A stretch of 64,000 nt of DNA from Enterobacter cancerogenus (lineage in GTDB: Bacteria; Pseudomonadota; Gammaproteobacteria; Enterobacterales; Enterobacteriaceae). A program made the translations under genes and the position numbers. Location: positions 2,604,001-2,668,000 of the forward strand of contig NZ_CP077290.1 of NCBI RefSeq assembly GCF_019047785.1, written 5' to 3'. Under the pieces are notes generated by a model, which worked only from the letters and a program-made list of their open reading frames with translations, searched no databases and was not told where the DNA came from. This document shows, piece by piece, positions 45,490 to 53,715 of the stretch. How positions within the stretch are numbered: position 1 is the stretch's first letter; every line of letters begins with the position of its first letter.

Positions 45490-47178
45490 TTATTCCCCCA
45501 CCATCTCAGTATTTGCCGCACCCGGCGGCACCATCGGATAGACTTTTTGTTGCGCGTCGATGCGCACGTGGATCAGCGCCGGGCCGGGACGAGAGATCGC
45601 CGCCTGCAGCGCCGCGTGGGCATCCTCCTCCGCGTTCAGATCGCAGGTGTGCAGGCCAAACCCGGCGGCAATCTGCATAAAGTTAATCATTCCCGGATAG
45701 GTCGCGGCAAATACCCCCTGCTTGTAGAACAGGCTCTGCTGCTGGTGCACCAGCCCCAGCGCCTCGTTGTTCATCAGAATGATTTTTACGTCTAACTGAT
45801 TTTCGGCTGCGGTCGCCATTTCCTGAATGTTCATCATCAGGCTGCCGTCGCCGGAGAAGCAGATGACTTTACGATCCGGGTTAGCCAGCGCCGCGCCCAC
45901 GGCGGCGGGCAGGCCAAAGCCCATGGTGCCCAGCCCGCCGGAGGTCAGCCACTGACGCGGACGGTTCAGCGGGTAAGCCTGCGCGGTCCACATCTGGTGC
46001 TGGCCCACGTCGGTGGTGATAATTGCGCTGTCGTCCACGCAGGCGGCCACGGCGTTGATCAGGCCGTAGTGGCTCAGTGGGTCGCCTTCAACGGGGATCG
46101 CCCCCGGAAACTCTTTTTGCAGATCAGCCACCAGCTGACGCCAGTCGTCACGGCCGGTTGCCTCGGTTTGTGGGATCAGCTGCGCCAGTACCTCGGCGAC
46201 ATCGCCCTGGATCGCGACGTGCGGCTGCTTGATTTTACCCAGCTCGGCGCGGTCGATATCCACGTGAATGATTTTGGCGTTCGGGCAGAACTGTTCGGTT
46301 TTGCCAATCGCCCGGTCATCAAAACGCGCGCCCATGACGATCAGCAGATCCGCCTCTTGCAGGATGAAATTGGTGCTGCGCGCGCCGTGCATCCCCAGCA
46401 TGCCCAGAGAGAGCGGGTGTGCTTTTGGCAGCATGCCCAGCGCCATCAGCGTCATGGTGGTGGGCAGGCTGGCTTTCTCGGCGAACTGGCGCACCTCTTC
46501 AGAGGCGTTGATCGCCCCGCCGCCCAGATAGAGCACCGGACGTTTCGCGGCGTTAATCATCGCCGCCGCATCGCGCACGCTCTCTGCGCTGAATTCTGGC
46601 GCAGGGGCACGGTCGCCCGGCTCCGGCAGCACGTCGATGTCGATCTCTGCGGTCTGGACATCCTTAGGAATGTCTATCCACACCGGGCCGGGACGGCCAG
46701 ACTGCGCAATACGGAACGCATCGCTAATAACCTGTGGCAGCTCGCTGATATCGCGCACCAGATAGTTATGCTTGGTGATGGGGATAGATATGCCGTAGGT
46801 GTCCACTTCCTGGAACGCATCGGTGCCGATCATCGAGGACGGTACCTGTCCGGTGATGCAAATCAGCGGAATGGAATCGAGACGCGCGTCGGCGATGGCG
46901 GTCACCAGGTTAGTTGCGCCTGGGCCGCTACAGGCCATACAGACCGCCGGTTTGCCCTGGGTACGCGCCATGCCCTGCGCGATAAAGCCCGCGCCCTGCT
47001 CGTGGCGAGCCAGAACGTGACGGATTTTTGTGCTTTGGCTTAACGCGTCGTACAGCGGCAGCACCGTGCCGCCCGGGATGCCCGCTACGATGGTGATGCC
47101 CTGTCGTTCCAGTAAATGCACGATTAACTGCGCACCGGTAAAACGCGTTGTGGATGATGTTGTGCCCGAACTTGCCAT
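45490..47178 (-). CDS. ilvB: IlvB, acetohydroxyacid synthase I large subunit
   Basis: 562 aa ThDP enzyme. Three-domain layout: N-terminal pyrimidine-binding part with the ThDP-activating Glu (VLARHEQGAGFIAQG), central FAD-binding part, and C-terminal pyrophosphate-binding part with GDGSLMMNIQEMATAAENQL, then NNEALGLV. It condenses two pyruvates to acetolactate, or pyruvate with 2-ketobutyrate, at the start of valine/isoleucine synthesis. Regulation is by attenuation through the ivbL leader peptide. Confidence 0.97.
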   Translation of the reverse strand: MASSGTTSSTTRFTGAQLIVHLLERQGITIVAGIPGGTVLPLYDALSQSTKIRHVLARHEQGAGFIAQGMARTQGKPAVCMACSGPGATNLVTAIADARLDSIPLICITGQVPSSMIGTDAFQEVDTYGISIPITKHNYLVRDISELPQVISDAFRIAQSGRPGPVWIDIPKDVQTAEIDIDVLPEPGDRAPAPEFSAESVRDAAAMINAAKRPVLYLGGGAINASEEVRQFAEKASLPTTMTLMALGMLPKAHPLSLGMLGMHGARSTNFILQEADLLIVMGARFDDRAIGKTEQFCPNAKIIHVDIDRAELGKIKQPHVAIQGDVAEVLAQLIPQTEATGRDDWRQLVADLQKEFPGAIPVEGDPLSHYGLINAVAACVDDSAIITTDVGQHQMWTAQAYPLNRPRQWLTSGGLGTMGFGLPAAVGAALANPDRKVICFSGDGSLMMNIQEMATAAENQLDVKIILMNNEALGLVHQQQSLFYKQGVFAATYPGMINFMQIAAGFGLHTCDLNAEEDAHAALQAAISRPGPALIHVRIDAQQKVYPMVPPGAANTEMVGE

Positions 47179-47223
47179 GCTCCAGTCCTTTTATGAGCCG
47201 ACTTTCCGGGGGGTGTTTAAACG

Positions 47224-47253
47224 AAAAACCCCGCCCGGTTTGCGCCGGCGGGG
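47224..47253 (-). terminator. ilvBN attenuator terminator
   Basis: On the minus strand CCCCGCC, 11 bases, GGCGGGG is followed by TTTTT, between the leader peptide stop and ilvB. It is the expected transcription attenuator controlled by translation of the Val-rich ivbL peptide. Confidence 0.9.
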
Positions 47254-47280
47254 TTTTGGATTCGTGTGTTGATCCAGTCC

Positions 47281-47379
47281 CTACGGCGCATTGCCGACGA
47301 CGACCACCACACGCACGACGACCACTGCGGCGGGTTGCGCAGTTTTTAGTAGGGTCGCGGTGAACAGGGATGGAGTCAT
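47281..47379 (-). CDS. ivbL: IvbL, ilvBN operon leader peptide
   Basis: 32 aa. The regulatory run AAVVVVRVVVVVGNAP is nearly identical to E. coli IvbL. When Val-tRNA is scarce the ribosome stalls here and the attenuator at 47224-47253 is not formed. The ATG at 47379 gives a start MTPSLFTATLL like the E. coli one; the longer upstream frame was rejected. Confidence 0.95.
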   Translation of the reverse strand: MTPSLFTATLLKTAQPAAVVVVRVVVVVGNAP

Positions 47380-47529
47380 TAGGAACCTGTGTTTGAAATT
47401 ATTGATAGAATTTATACAACCACAGGTTGTAGGGCGTGACAATGGAAAAATGTTCAACCGCACAAAAATGCGTCAGGGATCACGTTTCGTTTGGTGCGTG
47501 GTGAAAACAGACGATCGGCATTTTTAGTC

Positions 47530-47949
47530 TTACTCAATAAACAGCGCAGGTGACACGCCAAATCGGGCTGCCAGCTTTTTAATGTGGGTCAGCGTCAGCT
47601 GACGTTGGCCGTTAAGCACCCGTGAAACCATTGATTTACTGCCAATTTCATCCTGAAAATCAGACAAGGTAAGCTTGTACTGATCCATCAGGGTTCTTAG
47701 GACGGCGATACCCACGGGAACAGATTCCATCTCCTGACGTAATGCGACGATTTCAGGCTGATTGGCTTCATAATGGCGAATTCTTGCGCATACGATATCG
47801 AGCAACGGGCTGCCAGGCTCATTCATAAGCAGATACTCAACCAGCTCAAGCGCATCGTTGTAATCCTGCTCATTCGGATGTTCACCCAGTAGAGGAACAG
47901 CCGCAACAAGGGCGTGCGTGGCTTTCATTGCATCAGCGACGATCATCAT
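47530..47949 (-). CDS. higA: HigA-type antitoxin with Xre helix-turn-helix
   Basis: 139 aa, same class and length as E. coli HigA/YgjM. The N-terminal helical part (ELVEYLLMNEPGSPLLDIVCARIRHYE) is followed by a C-terminal Xre helix-turn-helix (YKLTLSDFQDEIGSKSMVSR, then LNGQRQLTLTHIKKLAARFG). It binds HigB and represses the operon. The ATG overlaps the toxin stop by 4 bases. It lies between ivbL and istR, where E. coli K-12 has no gene. Confidence 0.93.
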   Translation of the reverse strand: MMIVADAMKATHALVAAVPLLGEHPNEQDYNDALELVEYLLMNEPGSPLLDIVCARIRHYEANQPEIVALRQEMESVPVGIAVLRTLMDQYKLTLSDFQDEIGSKSMVSRVLNGQRQLTLTHIKKLAARFGVSPALFIE

Positions 47950-48260
47950 TTCTTCCCCTTAGTGCGATGTTTCTCCGTAAAACGGTCATATTCCTTATGA
48001 GTAAAAACATGGCGCACATAAAACTTTTGGCTTTCAAAGAAAATGAGAGCCACTACTCTGAGATTGTTGTTAGCGATATCAAGGACATAATGTTTATCCA
48101 GATACTTAAAGTTGTCGAGCGTCGGAAACAGCTTTTTAAGTGCATCAGGCGTGGGACAATTGCTCTTTTCAATGATTCTCCCCAGAAAAAGGAGTTCTTG
48201 CTTATGCTGCGGAAAGAGAGTTACCGCATCAAAAATAGCCTTCATTGAGATTAAATGCAT
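47946..48260 (-). CDS. higB: HigB-type mRNA interferase toxin
   Basis: 104 aa. It matches E. coli HigB/YgjN through LFPTLDNFKYLDKHYVLDIA, LRVVALIFFESQKFYVRHVF and the C-terminal THKEYDRFTEKHRTKGKK. HigB cleaves mRNA on translating ribosomes. As usual for this class the toxin gene comes first. Its SD is poor, which may limit toxin synthesis. A perfect palindrome overlaps the promoter upstream. Confidence 0.93.
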   Translation of the reverse strand: MHLISMKAIFDAVTLFPQHKQELLFLGRIIEKSNCPTPDALKKLFPTLDNFKYLDKHYVLDIANNNLRVVALIFFESQKFYVRHVFTHKEYDRFTEKHRTKGKK

Positions 48261-48281
48261 TGTGCATGCCTGCCGCTTCCG

Positions 48282-48315
48282 TTGCCATTATGGCAACAAT
48301 AGCATGCATTGCCAA
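48282..48315 (-). promoter_or_regulatory. higBA promoter and operator
   Basis: Minus-strand -35 TTGGCA (48310-48315), a 17-base spacer and -10 CATAAT (48287-48292). The -10 lies inside the perfect 15-bp palindrome TTGCCATTATGGCAA (48282-48296), so HigA binding would block transcription. Confidence 0.7.
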
Positions 48316-48353
48316 AGAGTCAACAGACATTCTTTTTTCGCGATATCAGAAAA

Positions 48354-48430
48354 CAAAAAACCCCGCCTAAGCGAGGTTTTTATCAGGGTTTTGCGGTTGG
48401 TTTCCGCAGAACACACTGTGTTACGTCAAC
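48354..48430 (-). ncRNA. istR: IstR antitoxin small RNA
   Basis: On the minus strand a GTTGAC start near 48430 leads through TAACACAGTGTG and ends in the terminator CCTCGCTTAGGCGGGG plus T6. Sequence and layout match E. coli IstR-1 (about 75 nt), which is divergent from tisAB. An 18-base stretch (48412-48429) is identical on the plus strand to tisAB mRNA at 48660-48677, so IstR is perfectly complementary there. It blocks tisB translation at the standby site. Confidence 0.92.
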
Positions 48431-48436
48431 GGCAAA

Positions 48437-48465
48437 AGTATACGCGATCGAAGACGAACGCGCAA
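48437..48465 (-). promoter_or_regulatory. IstR-1 constitutive promoter
   Basis: Minus-strand -35 TTGCGC (48460-48465), 17-base spacer, -10 TATACT (48437-48442), placing the start at about 48430 as in E. coli. Confidence 0.75.
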
Positions 48466-48526
48466 TTTATGGCACGGATTTTGACGTTTTTGAGTATGGA
48501 CCGCCTTCTGATTTTTGTCCATAAAA

Positions 48527-48558
48527 TACTGTTCATACATACAGTATTTATCTATACT
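48527..48558 (+). promoter_or_regulatory. LexA box and tisAB promoter
   Basis: TACTGTTCATACATACAGTA (48527-48546) is a perfect LexA site (CTGT-N8-ACAG). A plus-strand -10 TATACT follows at 48553-48558. The toxin mRNA is therefore SOS-induced, as in E. coli. Confidence 0.93.
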
Positions 48559-48659
48559 GAGTGTGTTCGCAGTGAGCGAGGGGGCCGCAGTTCTACCGGC
48601 GCAACGACGTCCTGGCTGAAACGGGTGGTGCCGTCAGTGCCTTAACCCCCTGAAGTGAG

Positions 48660-48677
48660 CACACTGTGTTACGTCAA
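48660..48677 (+). promoter_or_regulatory. IstR-binding (ribosome standby) site of tisAB mRNA
   Basis: CACACTGTGTTACGTCAA is an exact copy of 48412-48429, the antisense of IstR. It lies about 72 bases upstream of the tisB ATG, fitting the known standby-site mechanism. Confidence 0.85.
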
Positions 48678-48748
48678 TCCAGGTGCTGGCAACAGGCGGC
48701 GGAAAGGTACGCCAGCATCGTGCTCCTTTTGACCAAAAGGAGACGCGT

Positions 48749-48838
48749 ATGAGCGTCGTGGATATGGTTGTACTCATCCTCAAACTCATTGTTGCTGTTC
48801 TGCAACTGCTTGATGCTGTCCTGAAATACCTTCGGTGA
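48749..48838 (+). CDS. tisB: TisB, SOS-induced membrane toxin peptide
   Basis: 29 aa. It starts MSVVDMVVLILKLIV and ends LLDAVLKYLR, with the E. coli pattern in which charged residues (D5, K12, D22, K26) face one side of a hydrophobic helix. TisB inserts in the inner membrane, lowers the proton gradient and promotes persister formation. AAAAGGAG lies 6-7 bases before the ATG. Too short for most ORF callers. Confidence 0.95.
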   Translation: MSVVDMVVLILKLIVAVLQLLDAVLKYLR

Positions 48839-48860
48839 TTCAGGTTCAAGTCGCACCTAA

Positions 48861-48885
48861 GAGGGGCGGGAAACCGCCCCTCTTT
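48861..48885 (+). terminator. tisAB terminator
   Basis: GAGGGGCGG, GAAA loop, CCGCCCCTC followed by TTT. It ends 15 bases before the next gene's ATG region. Confidence 0.85.
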
Positions 48886-48902
48886 AATAACGAGGGAATG
48901 CT

Positions 48903-49349
48903 ATGTCGCGTCTGTTAATTGAGCCTGTTACGCCAGAAGAGCCGGGATACATCGCGCTCAAGGCTGAGAGCATCGCCTTACACTTCAACATGCTGCGCAG
49001 GCTGGAAGAGAACTGGCAGCGCGGTGAGAATCGTTTTAATGCGCCGGGCGAAAAACTGCTGGGAGCCTTCCTCAACGGCAGGCTGGTGGGCGTGTGCGGG
49101 TTAAACCGCGATCCTTTTAGCCAGCAGCCGCGTGCCGGGCGTATTCGTCATCTTTACGTCAGCGAGAAGTGCCGCGGGCTGGGCATCGGCAAACAACTGT
49201 TAACCGTGGTGATGGCCGATGCCAGCATCTGGTTTGATTTTCTCAATACCCATGCGCCGGAAGCGGCTTACGGGTTCTATCATCGGGTTGGGTTCACGCT
49301 GGTGGCGGACGAACCGCGGGTCACGCATCGGCTTTTTTGCGCCGTGTAG
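48903..49349 (+). CDS. GNAT-family N-acetyltransferase
   Basis: 148 aa. The acetyl-CoA site is in IRHLYVSEKCRGLGIGKQLL (R/Q-x-x-G-x-G type), and the C-terminal AYGFYHRVGFTLV is typical of GNAT enzymes. The substrate is unknown. GAGGGA lies 7 bases before the ATG. It sits between tisB and a DMT transporter on the same strand. Confidence 0.85.
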   Translation: MSRLLIEPVTPEEPGYIALKAESIALHFNMLRRLEENWQRGENRFNAPGEKLLGAFLNGRLVGVCGLNRDPFSQQPRAGRIRHLYVSEKCRGLGIGKQLLTVVMADASIWFDFLNTHAPEAAYGFYHRVGFTLVADEPRVTHRLFCAV

Positions 49350-49411
49350 CTGGCTGGTAGCATCGTGCGGTGAATGTTACAGTTGGATGACAATTCACCG
49401 CCTGACGCGCC

Positions 49412-50245
49412 ATGACCATCACCGTATTCTGCATTCTGTTGTTCGCCGCGCTGCTGCATGCCAGCTGGAACGCCATCGTTAAAGCCGGAGCGGACAAGCT
49501 CTACTCCGCGATCAGCGTGAGCGGCTCAGCAACGCTTATCGCGCTGGTCCTGCTGCCGTTCTCTCCTCAGCCGTCCGCCGCAAGCTGGCCGTTTTTGGTT
49601 GTCTCCTGCGCGCTGCAGGTGGTGTACACCGTGCTGGTGGCAAAAACCTATCAGGTGTCTGATATGAGCCAGACCTACCCGCTGATGCGCGGCACCGCGC
49701 CGCTGCTGGTGGCGCTGGTCAGCGTGCTGGTGCTCGGCGATAGCCTTTCGTGGCTGGCGTGGAGCGGGATCGGCGTTATATGCCTGTCAATCCTGGCAAT
49801 GGCGATGAACGGCAGGATGCAGTCGCGTAAAGGCGTCTGGCTGGCATTGTTCAACGCCTGCTTTATCGCCGGGTATACGCTGGTTGACGGCACCGGGGTG
49901 CGGCTGTCAGACACCGCGCTCGGCTATACCCTCTGGACGTTCTTCATGAACGGCTTCTGCCTGCTTGGCTGGGCGATGGTGGCGCGCCGTCGGGAGGCGA
50001 CCCGCTACCTGAGTCTGCACTGGAAAAAAGGCCTGCTCGGCGGTGTCGGCACGATGGGCTCTTACGGTCTGGCACTGTGGGCGATGACGCAGGCTCCGCT
50101 GGCGGTGGTGGCCGCGCTGCGTGAAACCTCGATTCTCTTTGGCGCGCTGCTGGCGTTTCTGCTTTTAAAAGAGAAGGTTGCCGGTGTGCGTATTGCCGCA
50201 GCGGTGGGGATCGCAGGCGGCGCCATTCTGCTGCGTCTGGCGTAA
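49412..50245 (+). CDS. EamA/DMT-family transporter
   Basis: 277 aa with about ten helices in two halves (LLFAALLHASWNAIVKAGAD; SQTYPLMRGTAPLLVALVSV; a second-half TQAPLAVVAALRETSILFGA). The substrate is unknown; relatives export amino acids or metabolites. It starts 62 bases after the acetyltransferase stop and could be co-transcribed with it. Confidence 0.87.
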   Translation: MTITVFCILLFAALLHASWNAIVKAGADKLYSAISVSGSATLIALVLLPFSPQPSAASWPFLVVSCALQVVYTVLVAKTYQVSDMSQTYPLMRGTAPLLVALVSVLVLGDSLSWLAWSGIGVICLSILAMAMNGRMQSRKGVWLALFNACFIAGYTLVDGTGVRLSDTALGYTLWTFFMNGFCLLGWAMVARRREATRYLSLHWKKGLLGGVGTMGSYGLALWAMTQAPLAVVAALRETSILFGALLAFLLLKEKVAGVRIAAAVGIAGGAILLRLA

Positions 50246-50420
50246 AGCGCTGGCAACATTAGTTGCCGTTCTTGTTTACAAATCCTGCCTTTTTGCTTCC
50301 ATCCATTCATCACGGCAATGCTTAATTTGTCATCTGACTGTGGTAGATTCCTCGCGCATTTATGGGAATGCGTAGTCACTTATTCTTCATTTCTCTCTTT
50401 TGGCAAAAGTATTCAGCGAC

Positions 50421-51605
50421 ATGAAAAAACAAAGGAACGTTAACTTATTGTTGATGCTGGTGTTACTGGTGGCCGTCGGTCAGATGGCGCAAACCATCTA
50501 CATTCCGGCGATTGCCGACATGGCGAAGGAACTCAGTGTCCGCGAGGGCGCGGTGCAGAGCGTGATGGCGGCGTACCTGCTGACCTACGGCGTCTCTCAG
50601 CTCTTCTACGGACCGCTGTCAGACCGCGTCGGGCGTCGCCCGGTGATTCTGGTGGGCATGAGCATTTTCATGGTGGCGACGGTGATTGCCATTAGCACTT
50701 CCAGCCTGACGGTACTGATAGCCGCCAGCGCCCTGCAGGGCGTGGGGACCGGCGTCGGGGGCGTGATGGCGCGAACCCTGCCGCGTGACATGTACCAGGG
50801 CACCCAGCTGCGCCACGCCAATAGCCTGTTAAATATGGGCATTCTGGTCAGCCCGCTGATGGCACCGCTGATTGGCGGCCTGCTGGACACCCTGTGGTCC
50901 TGGCGCGCCTGCTACGCCTTCCTGCTGGTGCTGTGCGTGATTGTCACCTTCAGCATGGCGCGCTGGATGCCGGAAACGCGCCCGGTGGATGCGCCGCGCA
51001 CGAAGCTTCTCACCAGCTATAAGACGCTATTCGGCAACGGGGCGTTTACCTGTTATCTGCTGATGCTGATCGGCGGCCTGGCGGGAATTGCGGTGTTCGA
51101 AGCCTGTTCCGGCGTGCTGCTGGGCGCAGGGCTTGGCCTCAGCAGTATGGTGGTGAGTATTCTGTTTATTCTGCCAATCCCGGCGGCGTTTTTCGGTGCG
51201 TGGTTTGCAGGTCGTCCCAACAAGCGTTTCTCCACGCTGATGTGGCAATCGGTGATCAGCTGCCTGCTGGCGGGCCTGATGATGTGGATCCCGGGGCTGT
51301 TTGGCGTAATGACGGTCTGGACGCTGCTGATCCCGGCGGCGCTGTTCTTCTTCGGTGCGGGAATGCTGTTCCCGCTCGCCACCAGCGGCGCGATGGAGCC
51401 GTTTCCGTTCCTTGCCGGGACGGCAGGCGCACTGGTAGGCGGTTTGCAGAACATCGGTTCCGGCGCGCTGGCCTGGCTTTCAGCCATGATGCCGCAAACC
51501 GGCCAGTCTAGTCTGGGCTTGCTGATGACCCTGATGGGGCTACTGATTTTGCTGTGCTGGCTGCCGCTGGCGTCGCGCGTCCCGCATCACGAGCAGCCGG
51601 TTTAA
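50421..51605 (+). CDS. emrD: EmrD, MFS multidrug exporter
   Basis: 394 aa, exactly the length of E. coli EmrD, with 12 helices. Landmarks: MAQTIYIPAIADMAKELSVR, motif A GPLSDRVGRRPVIL and RTLPRDMYQGTQLRHANSLL. It exports hydrophobic uncouplers and detergents by proton antiport. The ATG at 50421 matches the E. coli start; an upstream TTG was rejected. Its last 98 bases are antisense to the end of the next gene. Confidence 0.95.
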   Translation: MKKQRNVNLLLMLVLLVAVGQMAQTIYIPAIADMAKELSVREGAVQSVMAAYLLTYGVSQLFYGPLSDRVGRRPVILVGMSIFMVATVIAISTSSLTVLIAASALQGVGTGVGGVMARTLPRDMYQGTQLRHANSLLNMGILVSPLMAPLIGGLLDTLWSWRACYAFLLVLCVIVTFSMARWMPETRPVDAPRTKLLTSYKTLFGNGAFTCYLLMLIGGLAGIAVFEACSGVLLGAGLGLSSMVVSILFILPIPAAFFGAWFAGRPNKRFSTLMWQSVISCLLAGLMMWIPGLFGVMTVWTLLIPAALFFFGAGMLFPLATSGAMEPFPFLAGTAGALVGGLQNIGSGALAWLSAMMPQTGQSSLGLLMTLMGLLILLCWLPLASRVPHHEQPV

Positions 51606-52596
51606 CCGCACGATGGCCCGGCTTCTCGCCGGGCTTGTCACAGACCGGGGCGATCATCACCTGCAGCAACGGCTCAGGCGCGGGTCGCCATGCCCCCTCC
51701 TCGCCGTCGTAGAACTGAAAATCGGCGTTAACCGCATACGGAATTTTTGCTTTTTGCAGTTCGCAGGCCATGAAGGTCGCGAAAGCCATTTGCGACGCCG
51801 TTGGGGTAAACCGGTTCGATTCCCCGACTCCCCAGCCGCCCACCCAGCTCACATGCCCGGTTTTTTGCTGCCAGCGCAGCGCCGTCGCGATGCGGTTGTG
51901 GATAGCCGCTTTCTCCGCCGCAGTCCCTGACGTCCACGGGTATTTACCGTTATTTTTCAGCGGTCCCCACGGAAAGATGTGCCACTCCGCCAGCAGGTAA
52001 TTTTGACTGCGGGGCGGCAGCTTCAGGCTGGATAAATCTTCCGGCGCAGCGCGCAGGCGCGGCGCAATGAAGATCATGCGCTGCGGGTCAATGTCGTGGA
52101 TCGCTTTGATGGTTTTTTCATACACGCGGTTCAACGAAGCAAGATTGTGGTTGAGCTTATCGGCAGGTTCGTAAATGAGGTCAAATCCCAGCATGGGCGA
52201 GCGTTGGCCAAAATAGTGCGCCACGGCAATCCACCAGTTGATCACCTCTTTCTCGTTATCGGCTTTCGGGTCGTTTTTATATTCATCAGCCTGATAGGCG
52301 ATAACCGGAATCACGCCGTATTGCTCGCAGGCTTCCACCAGCTTACGCAGGTGGATCAGCCGAGCTTCCGTCGGCTCATCCGCCACGCGAATACGCACAT
52401 GGCGGATCCCTTTCGCGTGAAAATCGCGGACGACCAGCGGGTCGAACTCGCGGATGCCACGCTCGGTGCGCGCCCAGTCCACGTCGATACCCACGCCAAG
52501 CTCTTGCGCATAGCGGGCAGCCGTCAGCGGCGGCTCAGCGGCACAGGCCAGGCCGGAAGCGATCACAAGCGCAGTGGCAATAACAAGCTTTAACAC
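51508..52596 (-). CDS. Secreted GH5-like (cellulase-fold) protein
   Basis: 362 aa with a signal peptide ending GLACA, then AEPPLT. A (beta/alpha)8 hydrolase pattern is seen: HAKGIRHVRIRV, YGVIPVIAYQADEY, a candidate acid/base Glu in LGFDLIYEPADKLN (YEP rather than the usual NEP of GH5) and a candidate nucleophile Glu in WVGGWGVGES. Assignment to GH5 is tentative and activity uncertain. The last ~33 residues (Ala/Pro/Ser-rich, KPAARDAGRATPAAASTAKS) are encoded antisense to emrD and look like read-through past a lost stop. No neighbours share its pathway. Confidence 0.75.
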   Translation of the reverse strand: MLKLVIATALVIASGLACAAEPPLTAARYAQELGVGIDVDWARTERGIREFDPLVVRDFHAKGIRHVRIRVADEPTEARLIHLRKLVEACEQYGVIPVIAYQADEYKNDPKADNEKEVINWWIAVAHYFGQRSPMLGFDLIYEPADKLNHNLASLNRVYEKTIKAIHDIDPQRMIFIAPRLRAAPEDLSSLKLPPRSQNYLLAEWHIFPWGPLKNNGKYPWTSGTAAEKAAIHNRIATALRWQQKTGHVSWVGGWGVGESNRFTPTASQMAFATFMACELQKAKIPYAVNADFQFYDGEEGAWRPAPEPLLQVMIAPVCDKPGEKPGHRAVKPAARDAGRATPAAASTAKSVAPSGSSASPD

Positions 52597-52682
52597 GGTT
52601 TACCTTGCGAGAAATCGAAAGCAATAACCTGTATTTAGCACGCTTTTTCACATTTGGTGTAGCCTCAAAACGTAATAATTCT

Positions 52683-53597
52683 TTATCCTGCCTGCGCTTT
52701 TAGCCAGCCGATAAACGCGTCAATTTTCGGCCAATGCCGTTCAGGCAGCGTGGCAATGTAGTAGTGCTGCTGGCACGGCAAGGTCTTATCACCAAAAGGG
52801 GCAACCAGTTCTCCGCGCGCGAGGCGTTTTTCAACCAGCCTTTTTCGCCCCATCGCCACCCCCGCATGGTTTAACGCAGCGGTGATGGCTAAATCTGAAC
52901 GATCAAAGCCCATGCCCGATGAAGGCAGCGCGTTCACGGCAAAACGCTGCGCCCAGAGTTGCCATTCATCCGTGCCGGAATCCTGACTCCAGGCCTGACG
53001 GTCGTGCAGGAGCGTGCAGCGGGCGAGATTCTCGGGCTGGCCGAATAACGCGTGCTCGCGGGCATACTCCAGTGAGCAAACGGGTAAAATGTCTTCATCC
53101 ATCAGGAACGTGTGCGCAAGGTGTTTTGGCGGCGAATCGTCGAAATAGAGCGCCAGATCGACGCCGGTTCGCTGCATATCGATGTCGTCGTTGCCGGTCA
53201 GAAGGGTGAGTGAAATCGCAGGATAGCGGCGCGTAAAATCGCCGAGCAGGGGCACCAGCCAGCACTGAGCGAGGGATGGCCGTGAGTAGACGGTCAGGGT
53301 GCCGGTCAGCGCCTGGTTTTTGATATCCTGAATCTCCTGGTTCAGGGTATCGAGCGACGATTTGAGCGTCCCGTAAAGACGCTTCCCCTCCTGCGTAAGC
53401 TCAACCTTACGGTGAGAGCGGACAAACAGCCGGATCCCCAACTCCTCTTCCAGCAAATTGATACGGTGGCTCACCGCGCTGGGGCTAAGCGACAGCTCCG
53501 CCGCTGCCAGCGCGAAGGATGCATGTCGCGCCGCGACTTCAAAGGTGTACATTTTTGACAGCTGCCAGCCGTTTAGCTGCGGCTTATCTCCCTCCAT
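52683..53597 (-). CDS. dsdC: DsdC, LysR-type activator for D-serine detoxification
   Basis: 304 aa. The helix-turn-helix ([20 protein letters not shown]) and effector domain match E. coli DsdC closely ([38 protein letters not shown]). It activates dsd genes with D-serine. The start at 53597 has GGGAGGGG just upstream; the frame to 53624 was rejected. It is divergent from dsdA with a 118-base gap that should hold its binding sites. Confidence 0.95.
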   Translation of the reverse strand: MEGDKPQLNGWQLSKMYTFEVAARHASFALAAAELSLSPSAVSHRINLLEEELGIRLFVRSHRKVELTQEGKRLYGTLKSSLDTLNQEIQDIKNQALTGTLTVYSRPSLAQCWLVPLLGDFTRRYPAISLTLLTGNDDIDMQRTGVDLALYFDDSPPKHLAHTFLMDEDILPVCSLEYAREHALFGQPENLARCTLLHDRQAWSQDSGTDEWQLWAQRFAVNALPSSGMGFDRSDLAITAALNHAGVAMGRKRLVEKRLARGELVAPFGDKTLPCQQHYYIATLPERHWPKIDAFIGWLKAQAG

Positions 53598-53715
53598 CGC
53601 CCCTCCCTTTCCTGTTTGGTTCAATCTGGCTCACCTGAAACGCAATTTATATCATTTGTCAGTATGCCCCTTTTTTTGTCCAATGATGAACATGGCCGAA
53701 TGGAAAGAGACGACG

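Noticed and set aside
45997..47043. 348-aa plus-strand open frame
   Set aside because: Antisense to ilvB, a firmly identified gene; no features of a real protein.
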